64,000 nucleotides of DNA. Source: Lentilactobacillus curieae (GTDB lineage: Bacteria; Bacillota; Bacilli; Lactobacillales; Lactobacillaceae). Both the position numbers and the translations under genes were made by a program. A model generated the notes under the pieces. The model had not been told where the DNA came from. It saw only the letters and a list, made by a program, of their open reading frames with translations, and searched no databases. The stretch is from contig NZ_CP018906.1 in assembly GCF_000785105.2 (NCBI RefSeq), positions 1,178,001 through 1,242,000 of the forward strand, written 5' to 3'. Positions 51,422 to 60,888 of this stretch are shown here, piece after piece; within the stretch, counting starts at the first letter, position 1; the number at the start of each line of letters is the position of its first letter.

Positions 51422-51546
51422 TTTTACTCCTCCTGAATATTGAACAGTGTGTTGTTTTTGTTTCCATAAGAGAATATACTCTGCTTTAAATGGAAAAGCG
51501 ATAATCAAAATTAATCAATGTGTTGCATTTTCGAAAAGGAGTCAGA

Positions 51547-52137
51547 ATGGCATACGATAACAAGATTAAACAAACAAATAAAATCATTGTGGATAGTTTC
51601 TTAGAGCTTTTGAGCACTAAAACTTTTGAAGAAATCTCAGTTAGCGATATTTCAAAACTAGCGGGAATCAACCGCGGAACGTTTTATCGGCATTACATCG
51701 ACAAATATGATTTGCTTGAAAAAGTGGAGGAAGAATTCTTCGAAGTGATGGGAAAGATTCCCAGAGGAATGATGGATCCTAAAATTCCTACCGAAGTTAT
51801 CAAAGGTAACTTAAAGGATTATTTGCGCTCGTTATTCGTGATTGTTAGAGAAAATTCGCGGCTATTGGAAAAGTTATTAAGCGATAATGGTGACCAACGG
51901 TTTAAGTCGAGGTTGAAAGAACAGCTTTCATACAGAATTAAAAACAGTTTGGTGTTGGAGGAGAAACAACGACCGCTTGATTTAGATTTGGCAATTGAGT
52001 TCATTAGTTCGGCTGATGTGGCGGTGTTTGAATATATCGTTGATCATCCTGAAAAGACACAGGAAGATATTTTTGACACTTTTTTCTACTTATTAATTAA
52101 CGGACCAATGAACACGCTGATTAATGTCGGTAAGTAA
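51547..52137 (+). CDS. TetR family transcriptional regulator
   Basis: 196 residues: helix-turn-helix at 25-50 (ISVSDISKLAGINRGTFYRH, then YIDKYDLLEKV), C-terminal TetR_C-like helical domain. ATG 51547 has AAAAGGAG ahead. Divergent from the YhgE/Pip-like gene with 125 bases between; TGTGTTG-type words on both sides (51446 and 51517 areas) may be operator halves. Terminator at 52152. Confidence 0.9.
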   Translation: MAYDNKIKQTNKIIVDSFLELLSTKTFEEISVSDISKLAGINRGTFYRHYIDKYDLLEKVEEEFFEVMGKIPRGMMDPKIPTEVIKGNLKDYLRSLFVIVRENSRLLEKLLSDNGDQRFKSRLKEQLSYRIKNSLVLEEKQRPLDLDLAIEFISSADVAVFEYIVDHPEKTQEDIFDTFFYLLINGPMNTLINVGK

Positions 52138-52151
52138 CTTTTAACGTTGAA

Positions 52152-52182
52152 AAAGAGGCAAACAGATTGTTTGCTTCTTTTT
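52152..52182 (+). terminator. Terminator of the TetR gene
   Basis: AAGAGGCAAACA and TGTTTGCTTCTT arms followed by T-rich sequence. Confidence 0.8.
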
Positions 52183-52198
52183 GTTTACCCTTGTAAAC
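52183..52198. promoter_or_regulatory. Candidate cop operator
   Basis: GTTTACCCTTGTAAAC, an inverted repeat with GTTTAC/GTAAAC arms, sits 36 bases upstream of the CopY start. It resembles cop boxes (TACAnnTGTA type) and would bind CopY. Confidence 0.6.
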
Positions 52199-52233
52199 TT
52201 AAAGTGGAAATAAGTAAAAAGGGGATGATATTA

Positions 52234-52692
52234 ATGATTGATGCGAAGGACGTTTCAATTTCAGACTCAGAGTGGGAAGTAATGAGAGCAATCTGGACCT
52301 TAAAGTCGGTGACTAGTCGCCAGCTGATCAATATTATGAATGAAACGCAAGGTTGGTCTGACTCAACCACCAAAACCTTGCTGACAAGGTTAGTTAAAAA
52401 AGCAGCTGTCAGGCAGGTAGGGGACAATCGACCATTCAATTATGAACCGGTCGTTGCAGAGAAGGAATCAGTTGCAAGAGCTGCCGTGGATTTATTTGAT
52501 CATATGTGTGCGATGCAAGCTGGTTCGGCAATTGAAGCAGTAATTAATAGTAGGGAAATCTCAAAAAATGATATTCAAAGACTCCAAAGTTTGCTGGCTG
52601 AAAAGTTGAAAACTGCTCCTGAAATGGTGGCATGTAACTGCTTGCCGTCAAATGATAGCAGTTGTTGTGAGGTGAACGAAAATGAAAAATGA
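52234..52692 (+). CDS. copY: CopY/TcrY family copper-responsive repressor
   Basis: 152 residues: winged helix of the BlaI/CopY family (ISDSEWEVMRAIWTLKSVTS, then QGWSDSTTKTLLTRLVKKA), a helical dimer part, and a C-terminal cysteine cluster ACNCLPSNDSSCCE. The canonical CxCx4CxC has become CxCx6CC, still four cysteines for Cu(I)/Zn(II). ATG 52234 has GGGGATG ahead; the longer frame is an artefact. It overlaps the copper ATPase gene by 11 bases. Confidence 0.9.
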   Translation: MIDAKDVSISDSEWEVMRAIWTLKSVTSRQLINIMNETQGWSDSTTKTLLTRLVKKAAVRQVGDNRPFNYEPVVAEKESVARAAVDLFDHMCAMQAGSAIEAVINSREISKNDIQRLQSLLAEKLKTAPEMVACNCLPSNDSSCCEVNENEK

Positions 52693-54772
52693 TATGCATG
52701 AAATGGATCATTCAAAGCACGAACCCATGGGCCACGATATGAAGAATATGAATCATGACCATATGGATATGGGTGACAGTGACATGATGATGCATGGTGG
52801 GCACATGATGCACATGGGTAATTTGAAACAGAAATTCTGGGTGTCGGTAGTTTTGGCATTACCGGTACTATTCTTGGCACCAATCATGGGATTAGACCGG
52901 CCAATTCTTAACTTTGGTCACTCAATGATCACTGGAATCATTATCTTAGTCTTTGACACTGCACTTTATTTTTACGGTGGGGCACCCTTTTTAAAGGGAG
53001 CTAAAAGCGAGTTACAAAGCAAAGAACCAGCGATGATGACGTTAATTACTTTGGGAATTTCAGTATCTTTCTTCTATAGTATTTACGCATTTATTGCGAA
53101 TAATTTTTTGCGTGGCGATCACGTAATGGATTTTTCATTTGAACTTGCCACATTGATATTGATCATGCTGTTAGGCCACTGGATTGAAATGAATGCGGTG
53201 ATGGGAGCCGGTAATGCGCTCGAGAAGATGGCTGCATTGCTACCGAAAACTGCTCATCTTGTGACTGATAGTGGGGAAACTCAAGACGTTAAGGTTAGCG
53301 AATTACAAGTAGACCAGATGGTGCAAGTTCGGGCTGGCGAGAGTATCCCGGCTGATGGTGAATTGACAGTGGGTGAGACCACGGTTAACGAATCGTTGGT
53401 TACTGGGGAATCTGCGGCAGTTACCAAAAAAGTGGGCGACCAGGTAATTGGTGGCGCTACTAACAACAACGGAACGATTACAGTTAAAGTTACTGGAACT
53501 GGTGACTCTGGATACTTGTCACAGGTTATGCAGATGGTTCAAAGTGCTCAGCAGTCAAAATCAAGTGCAGAGGACAAAGCAGATAAGGTTGCTGGTTACT
53601 TATTTTACGCAGCAACAATTGTCGGTCTAATTGCCTTCTTTGCATGGCTGCCACAAGGACTACCGATGGCGCTGAATCGCTTGGTAACTGTATTGGTGAT
53701 TGCATGTCCGCATGCTTTAGGAGTTGCCATCCCACTAGTGATTGCTCGGTCAACTTCAATTGGGGCCCAGAACGGGCTGTTGATTAGAAACCGTCAGGCA
53801 ATTGAAGCTAGCCAAAAAATCACCCACGTTTTGCTGGATAAAACTGGCACGTTGACCGAAGGTAAGTTTACTGTGAATGCACTGGTTGCCGCCGATGGGG
53901 TTACGGATGATGAATTGTTGGCAAACTTAGCCGCACTGGAAAGCAACTCAACTCATCCCCTTGCGCAAGCAATCGTCGATTATGCTAATAGTAAGCAAGT
54001 TCAATTTTCGCCAGCAGAAAATTCTGAAAATCTCCCTGGTGTGGGAATTTCTGGTGAAATTGCAGGAACCAAGTATACGATTGTTAATGCTAAATATCTG
54101 GATAAACAAGAAATTGGCTATGATCACTCACTTGCTAATGAGTGGGCAGAAAAGGGTAACTCCGTGAGTTTCTTAATCAATGATGACCATGTTTTAGGAT
54201 TAGTTGCTGAAGGTGACACAATCAAACCTGGAGCTAAAGATTTAATTGTGGGGTTACAAAACCGAGGAATTACCCCAGTAATGCTCACAGGAGACAATCC
54301 GCAAGCGGCGAGCCACGTTGCCGAACTTCTGGGAATTACGGAATTTCACGGAGGACTTTTACCTGAGGAAAAGCAGACTAAGGTTGCTGAATATAAAAGC
54401 CAAGGCCATCACGTAATCATGGTTGGTGATGGTGTCAATGACGCCCCTAGTTTGGCAGCGGCGGACATTGGGGTCGCAATTGGTGCTGGGACAGATGTTG
54501 CCATTGATTCTGCTGACGTGGTTTTGGTCAAATCAGAGCCTAGCGATATTTTGCACTTTTTGGATTTAGCAAAACTAACCAATCGCAAGATGGTTCAGAA
54601 CCTTTGGTGGGGAGCTGGATATAACATCGTTGCCATTCCGCTAGCTGCCGGGATTTTGGCATTTGCTGGAATCATTTTGGACCCAGCAGTTGGGGCAATC
54701 TTAATGGCACTATCAACTGTTGTAGTTGCGATTAATGCAATGGGATTGACGGCGAAGAAAGTAAAGGGATAA
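52682..54772 (+). CDS. copB: Copper-translocating P1B-type ATPase, CopB-like
   Basis: A 696-residue pump. The N-terminal ~45 residues are extremely rich in His and Met (HxxMxHDHMDM, MMHGGHMMHMG), a soft-metal trap in place of a CxxC domain. The actuator TGES, the transmembrane CPH (VIACPHALGVAIP) that marks CopB, the phosphorylation site DKTGTLTEG, and the VGDGVNDAPSLAAADIG hinge are all intact. Exports copper or silver from the cytoplasm. GAGGTGAAC ahead of the ATG lies inside copY, so expression is coupled. Confidence 0.95.
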   Translation: MKNDMHEMDHSKHEPMGHDMKNMNHDHMDMGDSDMMMHGGHMMHMGNLKQKFWVSVVLALPVLFLAPIMGLDRPILNFGHSMITGIIILVFDTALYFYGGAPFLKGAKSELQSKEPAMMTLITLGISVSFFYSIYAFIANNFLRGDHVMDFSFELATLILIMLLGHWIEMNAVMGAGNALEKMAALLPKTAHLVTDSGETQDVKVSELQVDQMVQVRAGESIPADGELTVGETTVNESLVTGESAAVTKKVGDQVIGGATNNNGTITVKVTGTGDSGYLSQVMQMVQSAQQSKSSAEDKADKVAGYLFYAATIVGLIAFFAWLPQGLPMALNRLVTVLVIACPHALGVAIPLVIARSTSIGAQNGLLIRNRQAIEASQKITHVLLDKTGTLTEGKFTVNALVAADGVTDDELLANLAALESNSTHPLAQAIVDYANSKQVQFSPAENSENLPGVGISGEIAGTKYTIVNAKYLDKQEIGYDHSLANEWAEKGNSVSFLINDDHVLGLVAEGDTIKPGAKDLIVGLQNRGITPVMLTGDNPQAASHVAELLGITEFHGGLLPEEKQTKVAEYKSQGHHVIMVGDGVNDAPSLAAADIGVAIGAGTDVAIDSADVVLVKSEPSDILHFLDLAKLTNRKMVQNLWWGAGYNIVAIPLAAGILAFAGIILDPAVGAILMALSTVVVAINAMGLTAKKVKG

Positions 54773-54779
54773 TTGAATA

Positions 54780-54823
54780 CAAAAAACAGCAATAACATTT
54801 TTCGTGTTATTGCTGTTTTTTAT
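54780..54823. terminator. Bidirectional terminator after copB
   Basis: AAAAAACAGCAATAACA and TGTTATTGCTGTTTTTT perfect arms between convergent genes. Confidence 0.93.
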
Positions 54824-54829
54824 ATAAAA

Positions 54830-55486
54830 TTAATGATACTCAAAATTAGCAGTGTCTTTCTTTGCAGCCAAGTTAACGTAAGCTTTGGCAATTTCATTAG
54901 GATCCATGTGGCCAGCTTTACCTTTGCGGATGTAGGTATTGATGGTGACCATCCCAGCGAAGACTCCTGATTTGCTTAGTTGCTTGTTGAGGGCAACCAC
55001 GTAGTTTTTGAGTCCAACCTTACCAATTGATTGTTCAACGTCACTGGGACCGGGCTTGGTAGCAACGATTGAACCTGTGTAGAGGAATACCCCGTCTCCC
55101 GTTTGCTTAACGACAGGCAATGCTTTGTTAGTTACCGTTACCGCACCGAGTAGATTGCTGGTAAGGCTATCGATTAACGAGTCTCCGGTTAGGTCTGTAG
55201 GTTGGTTCTTGGTTCTCATTGTTGCATTGTAAATTACTACTTGAAGATTCCCGTGACTAGAAATATCCGTAATGGCCTTAGCCACACTATCGGAATTAGA
55301 TAGATCTGCTTGTAACGAAAATGCTGAAATGTGATTTTGTTTTAAAGCGGCCACTAATTCATCTAGTGGGGCTAGATTTTTCCCTAGTAACGCTATCTGG
55401 AAGCCATGGTCACCAAATTGATTGGCAAGAGCCTCTCCCAATCCCGCATGTCCGGGACCTACTATTAGTGCAATCTTTGTAGCCAT
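54830..55486 (-). CDS. Short-chain dehydrogenase/reductase-like protein, atypical active site
   Basis: 218 residues with an SDR Rossmann fold: VGPGHAGLGEALANQFG (replacing TGxxxGIG), ADLSNSDSV, and IYNAT for the usual NNAG. After the Ser of YTGSIVATKPGPS the expected YxxxK is missing; QSIGK occupies the place, so the catalytic Tyr is absent. It may be a non-catalytic or specialised SDR. ATG 55486 has GGGGAGG ahead. Confidence 0.8.
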   Translation of the reverse strand: MATKIALIVGPGHAGLGEALANQFGDHGFQIALLGKNLAPLDELVAALKQNHISAFSLQADLSNSDSVAKAITDISSHGNLQVVIYNATMRTKNQPTDLTGDSLIDSLTSNLLGAVTVTNKALPVVKQTGDGVFLYTGSIVATKPGPSDVEQSIGKVGLKNYVVALNKQLSKSGVFAGMVTINTYIRKGKAGHMDPNEIAKAYVNLAAKKDTANFEYH

Positions 55487-55690
55487 ATTTAATCCTCCCC
55501 TAAACAAAAACAACTTCATTTTTATGCAGACATGTTAACACAAAATTAAAAAATGGGTTACTTAAAGCCCTTACATAAAAACATCGCTCGTAAATTATGC
55601 AATTAAGTTATTTTCTGGTAGTATTATGTAGTTGGTTAAAAAATATCAATCAATACTTTATAAGCGGGTTTAATCCCAGAGAGGTTTTAA

Positions 55691-57133
55691 ATGGATACAA
55701 ATAGTCACCCTGGAGGTAATCCTTCAGGAATTGGTTTTATGTCGTTAACTGCAATGGTAGTTACATCATCAATTGGTGCAGGGGTATTCGCCCTGACTAC
55801 TGATTTGGCTAAAGCTGCTTCACCGGGACCTGCGCTAATTGCGTGGTTGATCGTCGGTGTTGGAATTATGGCCTTGGCATTGAGTATGATGAATCTGGTT
55901 GCTAAGCGCCCCGACATTGAAGGGGTGTTTGCGTATGCCGAGGAAGGCTTCGGCGAGTACGCTGGTTTTATTAGTGGCTGGGGGTACTGGTTGTCATCAT
56001 GGATGGGAAACGTTGCGTTTGCCACGGTTATGATGAGTGCAATTGGGTACTTCATTCCGGTATTTAAATCGGGATCGAACGTGCCGTCCATCTTAGTTGC
56101 CAGTTGTGTTTCGTGGATTTTGACTTACATCGTTAATCGTGGGGTTGAAAGTGCTGCGTTGCTAAATGCGGTAATCACGATTTGCAAATTGATCCCATTA
56201 TTTACCTTTATTGTATTTGCAATTATTATGTTTAAGGGGCACATCTTTACTGCATCATTCTGGAATAATTTGAGTGGTAACTTTAACGGTGGATCCGGAA
56301 TTGGTACTCAAATCAAGAACTGTTTGATGGTTTTGATGTGGGTGTTTGTCGGAATCGAAGGGGCGACAATGATGTCGTCTCGGGCTAAGAAGAAGAGTGA
56401 CGTTGGTAAGGCAACTGTCCTAGGGCTTTGTTGCTTGCTAGTCATTTATATTCTGGCATCAATTCTGCCCTATGGCTACATGACGCGTGCGGAGTTAACT
56501 AACATCAACCAACCTGCCATGGTTTACATTTTTAAGGATATGGTAGGAACTTGGGGTGGTGCAATGATTAGTGCTGGCCTGTTTGTTTCGACCTTGGGTT
56601 CATGGCTTTCCTGGACAATGTTACCAGCTGAAACGGTTATGTTGATGGCTGAACGCGACTTGTTGCCAAAGGCATTTGGAAAGACTAACAAGCATGGTGC
56701 CCCAACATTCTCACTAATCATTAGTGGCTTGTTGATTCAGGTATTCCTATGTACGTTGATTTTTACCGATCAAGCTTATAACTTTGCTTATTCGTTATGT
56801 ACCGCAGCCATTGTTATTAGTTACATCTTCGTTGCTGCCTACCAAGTTAAGTATTCGATTCAAAACATCCACGACAAGGGAAATTGGTTGCAATTGATCA
56901 TCGGCCTAGTTGCCTTGATTTTTGAAACGGTTGCGATTTATCTTGCGGGGCTTGAGTACTTACTACTCTGTTGTATTGCCTACATTCCGGGCTTCTTCTT
57001 GTTCATGAAGGGAAGGAACAACAAGCACAACCGAAATTGGTTATCTAAGCGTGAATTAATTACCACACTGGTAATTCTAGCTGCCGCAATCGGTGGATTT
57101 ATCTTAATCTTTACTGGAAATGTTTCATTTTAA
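55691..57133 (+). CDS. APC family basic amino acid/polyamine antiporter-like permease
   Basis: 480 residues with 12-13 hydrophobic helices. The motif TSSIGAGVFAL in helix 1 and PGPALIAWLIVGVGIM, plus EEGFGEYAGFISGWGYWLSS and the central GIEGATMMSSRAKKKSDVGKA, match arginine/ornithine or other basic amino acid antiporters of the ArcD/LysI type. GAGAGG lies 6 bases ahead of the ATG. Monocistronic with terminator; no deiminase genes are near, so the actual substrate is open. Confidence 0.85.
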   Translation: MDTNSHPGGNPSGIGFMSLTAMVVTSSIGAGVFALTTDLAKAASPGPALIAWLIVGVGIMALALSMMNLVAKRPDIEGVFAYAEEGFGEYAGFISGWGYWLSSWMGNVAFATVMMSAIGYFIPVFKSGSNVPSILVASCVSWILTYIVNRGVESAALLNAVITICKLIPLFTFIVFAIIMFKGHIFTASFWNNLSGNFNGGSGIGTQIKNCLMVLMWVFVGIEGATMMSSRAKKKSDVGKATVLGLCCLLVIYILASILPYGYMTRAELTNINQPAMVYIFKDMVGTWGGAMISAGLFVSTLGSWLSWTMLPAETVMLMAERDLLPKAFGKTNKHGAPTFSLIISGLLIQVFLCTLIFTDQAYNFAYSLCTAAIVISYIFVAAYQVKYSIQNIHDKGNWLQLIIGLVALIFETVAIYLAGLEYLLLCCIAYIPGFFLFMKGRNNKHNRNWLSKRELITTLVILAAAIGGFILIFTGNVSF

Positions 57134-57138
57134 AATAT

Positions 57139-57176
57139 GGTCATCTCTTCAGAATTCTGGAGGGATGGCCTTTTTG
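57139..57176 (+). terminator. Terminator of the APC permease gene
   Basis: GGTCATCTCTTCAG and CTGGAGGGATGGCC arms followed by T5. Confidence 0.8.
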
Positions 57177-57233
57177 TTTAAGCTAACATTAAGTTAATAA
57201 TGACATACTTATCTTCGAAAGAGAGGTAAGTCT

Positions 57234-59054
57234 ATGAAGACGAAAACTATTAATAAATTTTTGATTACAGCTATTATTGCTTTAGGAGTTATTTTCATGG
57301 TTGAAATTAAGCATGTAAGTGCTAGTTCAACAACAGATAAAACATCTGCAACAGCATTAAACAAATTGAAGATCAATAATAAGAAGTGGAAATACAATTC
57401 AAAGACCAACGTGTACTACCAAACAGGAATTAGTTATGGTACTAAAACGGTCAGCAAGAAGTACGAAAGTATGGGTATTTATGTTCCCGGTAAGTACGTT
57501 ACTGCGAAGAAAAATGCCTCTGAAAAAACCTACACAGTGAAGTTTAATACCAAAAAGAAGGTTAAGGGATATACTTCCAAAACTGCCCCAATTGTGATGC
57601 CGGTCAATACTCCTGGCTATGCAGCTCAAAAAGCTCCAACAGGATATAAGTCTGAAGCAACTACCTTTACAAAAGCTGGATTTATTTATGTTCTTGCAGG
57701 AGCTAGAGGTAGAGGTAACACCTATACTAAGAGCGGTAAGTTAGCGTATAGTAGTGGCTCTCCTTGGGGCGTTACTGATTTGAAAGCGGCCGTTCGTGAC
57801 CTACGATTAAACAAGAGTCGTTTACCAGGTAATACTGGTCGTATTTTTACATTCGGTCACAGTGGCGGTGGTGCCCAAAGCTCTTTAATGGGATCAACGG
57901 GCGATAGTTCTTTATATACTCCGTACTTGAAGAAGATTGGTGCTGCAATTACCACCAAGAGTGGTAAGAAGATTAGCGATGCAATTGATGGTGCAATGGC
58001 ATGGTGTCCAATTACCAGTTTAGATGAAGCAGATGAAGCTTATGAGTGGAATATGGGGCAGTTCTCAAGTACAGGTACCAGAAAGAGTGGAACTTGGACT
58101 AAGGAATTATCCAATGACATGGCAAAGCAATACGCCAGCTATCTAAATAAATTAGGTTTAAAGACTACAAAGGGAACAACGCTTAAACTTAACGATAGCG
58201 GTAGTGGAATCTATATGTCAGGTTCTTATTATAGCTACCTAAAAGCGGAAGTTACTCAATCGTTAAATAACTTCTTGAAGGATACAAAATTCCCTTACAA
58301 GCAAACCACAATGTCGGGACCTAGTGGTGCGGCGGCTCAAAAGGGTGGTAAACCAGGTAAAAAGCCGTCAGGAAAAAAGAGTGGTAAAATGCCAGCCGCA
58401 ATGGGTAACCAAAAGTCCAAGACATACAAGACAGTTAAGTCTTATATTAAGTCTTTAAATAAGAATGGAACTTGGGTTAAGTACAACGCAAAAACGAATA
58501 CTGCAACCATTACTAGTTTGTCAGCGTTTGTTAAGCATCTAAAGACTGCATCAAAGGATGTTACTGCATTTGATGGTTTGACTAGAAATCAAACTGAAAA
58601 CCAGGTGTTTGCTAATAAAAAAAGTAAGGGTACTCATTTTGACACTAATTTGGATAAATTACTGGTAACCAATGCTGATAAGTACTCCAAGTACAGTGGC
58701 TATAAGGATTACACCAGTCAATTTGCTGCAGATTTTAAGTTAAAGGATAGCGTTGGTAACACAAATGAAACTCGTTCAAATATGTATAATCCAATGTACT
58801 ACTTATCAAGCTACTACTCAGATTACAAGAAGTCTAAAGTAGCAAAGCACTGGAGAATTAGAACAGGCATTAATCAAGGTGACACCGCATTAACTACTGA
58901 AACCAATTTGAAGCTGGCCTTGAAAAACTATGCCGGAGTTAAGGATGTCGACTTTGCTACCGTTTGGGGGCAGGGACACACTGAAGCTGAACGTAAGGGA
59001 ACGGCAAATGGCAACTTTATCAAATGGGTAAATAAGAGCGTTAAGTCAGAATAG
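57234..59054 (+). CDS. tanA: Extracellular tannase (tannin acyl hydrolase, subtype B)
   Basis: A 606-residue secreted esterase that cleaves gallate esters of tannins. Signal peptide at 1-31 (IKHVSASSTT); alpha/beta fold with nucleophile Ser in FGHSGGGAQSSLMG, a large lid insert (300-520) including a Gly/Lys/Pro-rich segment, and the C-terminal catalytic His in WGQGHTEAER. The length matches the extracellular tannase of L. plantarum and exceeds its ~470-residue intracellular one. AGAGAGG ahead of the ATG. Lysine content is unusually high. No gallate decarboxylase gene is seen nearby. Confidence 0.88.
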   Translation: MKTKTINKFLITAIIALGVIFMVEIKHVSASSTTDKTSATALNKLKINNKKWKYNSKTNVYYQTGISYGTKTVSKKYESMGIYVPGKYVTAKKNASEKTYTVKFNTKKKVKGYTSKTAPIVMPVNTPGYAAQKAPTGYKSEATTFTKAGFIYVLAGARGRGNTYTKSGKLAYSSGSPWGVTDLKAAVRDLRLNKSRLPGNTGRIFTFGHSGGGAQSSLMGSTGDSSLYTPYLKKIGAAITTKSGKKISDAIDGAMAWCPITSLDEADEAYEWNMGQFSSTGTRKSGTWTKELSNDMAKQYASYLNKLGLKTTKGTTLKLNDSGSGIYMSGSYYSYLKAEVTQSLNNFLKDTKFPYKQTTMSGPSGAAAQKGGKPGKKPSGKKSGKMPAAMGNQKSKTYKTVKSYIKSLNKNGTWVKYNAKTNTATITSLSAFVKHLKTASKDVTAFDGLTRNQTENQVFANKKSKGTHFDTNLDKLLVTNADKYSKYSGYKDYTSQFAADFKLKDSVGNTNETRSNMYNPMYYLSSYYSDYKKSKVAKHWRIRTGINQGDTALTTETNLKLALKNYAGVKDVDFATVWGQGHTEAERKGTANGNFIKWVNKSVKSE

Positions 59055-59072
59055 TTAATGTATGACACAATA

Positions 59073-59121
59073 AAACAGATGCCAGAATTATCTAGATGAT
59101 AGTTCTGGCACCTGTTTTTTA
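59073..59121. terminator. Bidirectional terminator after tanA
   Basis: AACAGATGCCAGAATTATC and GATAGTTCTGGCACCTGTT arms with T6. Confidence 0.88.
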
Positions 59122-59133
59122 TTTTTTAAAATT

Positions 59134-60732
59134 TTATTCTTCCACCGATTCATTCAACTTTTCTGCTTGATAGAAGTCAGCAAATACATGGTGACTCTTC
59201 ACACCCCAGTAATAAAAGACTAAGGCAGCAATGATGATTACCAAGAAATCGTATGGATAGTGAATCCAGTTCATTCCGTTAAACTCACGACTTCCACCAT
59301 AAGATGCTAAGGATAGAAAGGCGAGGTAGGTGATCATCCAAAGTGACGACCAGAAGGCTTTTCTGGTGTTAACAAATCCGGCTTTGTATTCGTAGAAGTA
59401 GTAGAGTGGCAACCCGATTACGATTACCAAGATAACTTCAACTGTGGTTGGCCACATTGCCCAGTAAATAGCTAAGGAAGCTAGTACGAATGACAATGGC
59501 GCCATGAACCCTAAGTGCTTCAAACGAATTGGCCGTTTGAAATTAGGAGCCATCTTTCTAAATGAAACTGCAGTGACCGGACCTGTCAGATAGGCGATTA
59601 ACGTTGACGTACAGATAACTGTTGCCAATGTTGCCCATGATCTAAATACAGATACCATCAGCATACTAAGCAGGGCGTTTACCACGAGGGCAACCCGAGG
59701 AATCCCATACTTTTGGTTGATTTTTCCAATAAAGCTGGGGATGTGTTGGTTTGACTCCATGGCATAAAGGGCCCGTGCAGTTGAGGCCGCAAAGGAAACG
59801 CCGGTACCAAAAGGAGAAACAAACGCATCCATATACAATAGAACAGAGAGCCAGTGAATCCCTAACAAAATTGCTAAATCAGCAAATGGGGAATTAAAGC
59901 TAATTCCGTTCCAGCCATAATGGTGAAGGAAACTAGTATCCATTGAAGTGATGAACACACTTTGAAGCACGATGTAGATCGCCCCACTAATTAGCAGGGA
60001 AATCATAATTCCGCGCATGATGTTTCGTTTAGAATCCTTGATTTCACTTCCCATGTTAATAACTGTTTGGAAAGCGTTAAAGGAGAAGATGATTCCGGCT
60101 GTGGCAGTTGCTGAGAAAATTGGGGCAGAGCCGTAAGGCATAAACTCATGAAGTGAGTGACCATAATTTTCAGGATGAAATCCAGAAACTGTCAGCATGA
60201 TAATTGTCAGAATTGGAATCCCGATTTTAAATATCGAGATAAAACTGGTGAACTTGGTCAATAAAGTAACTGACCAGTAGTTTAACAGTGTAAAGACGAT
60301 GATGAATACGAATACCATCAATAGATCAGGGGTCGTGATGGTTCCGTTTTTTAAGAATCCGTGGGTCCATTTAGCAAATGACCATGGCCATGAGCTCATG
60401 TACTGAACCGCGGCTACGGCTTCAATTGGGATCAATGTAATTAGTGAGATCCAGTTAGCCCATGAAGCGATGAAACCAAGCATCGGGCCATGAGAGTACT
60501 GTGCGTACTTACTCATTCCACCAGCTTCGGGAAACATTGCTCCAAGTTCAATATAATTGTACGCGATCGTCGCAATCACGAGACCACCTACGACCCAAGA
60601 AATAATGGCTGCGGGACCGGCTACCTTTGAAGCCTCCCAGGAACCAAATAACCACCCTGAGCCAATCAGTGATCCTAAGGTTAACATTACAAGTTGAAAT
60701 AAACCGATTTTCGTTGTGTTTGACGAATCCAT
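59134..60732 (-). CDS. APC family amino acid permease
   Basis: 532 residues with 12-14 helices. The first helix carries the LGSLIGSGWLFG substrate loop; EAGGMSKYAQYSHGPMLGF and the FSFNAFQTVINMGSEIKDSK segment match the aspartate/glutamate-putrescine-type or unassigned APC permeases of lactobacilli. AGGAGG precedes the ATG by 6 bases. Convergent with the tannase gene; substrate unknown. Confidence 0.85.
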   Translation of the reverse strand: MDSSNTTKIGLFQLVMLTLGSLIGSGWLFGSWEASKVAGPAAIISWVVGGLVIATIAYNYIELGAMFPEAGGMSKYAQYSHGPMLGFIASWANWISLITLIPIEAVAAVQYMSSWPWSFAKWTHGFLKNGTITTPDLLMVFVFIIVFTLLNYWSVTLLTKFTSFISIFKIGIPILTIIMLTVSGFHPENYGHSLHEFMPYGSAPIFSATATAGIIFSFNAFQTVINMGSEIKDSKRNIMRGIMISLLISGAIYIVLQSVFITSMDTSFLHHYGWNGISFNSPFADLAILLGIHWLSVLLYMDAFVSPFGTGVSFAASTARALYAMESNQHIPSFIGKINQKYGIPRVALVVNALLSMLMVSVFRSWATLATVICTSTLIAYLTGPVTAVSFRKMAPNFKRPIRLKHLGFMAPLSFVLASLAIYWAMWPTTVEVILVIVIGLPLYYFYEYKAGFVNTRKAFWSSLWMITYLAFLSLASYGGSREFNGMNWIHYPYDFLVIIIAALVFYYWGVKSHHVFADFYQAEKLNESVEE

Positions 60733-60888
60733 ACATACCTCCTAAAACAAAGTATGTTCCAGTGTAACAAATCTAGAAATGATGTCAAAAAAACACTGAC
60801 ATATCTAGGTTTTCAATGAGCTTTCAATAGTTGTAACCATGCCCATTAGAAGCAATTTCGATTTTTTTGAAAAAATTGTTCAATTAAC

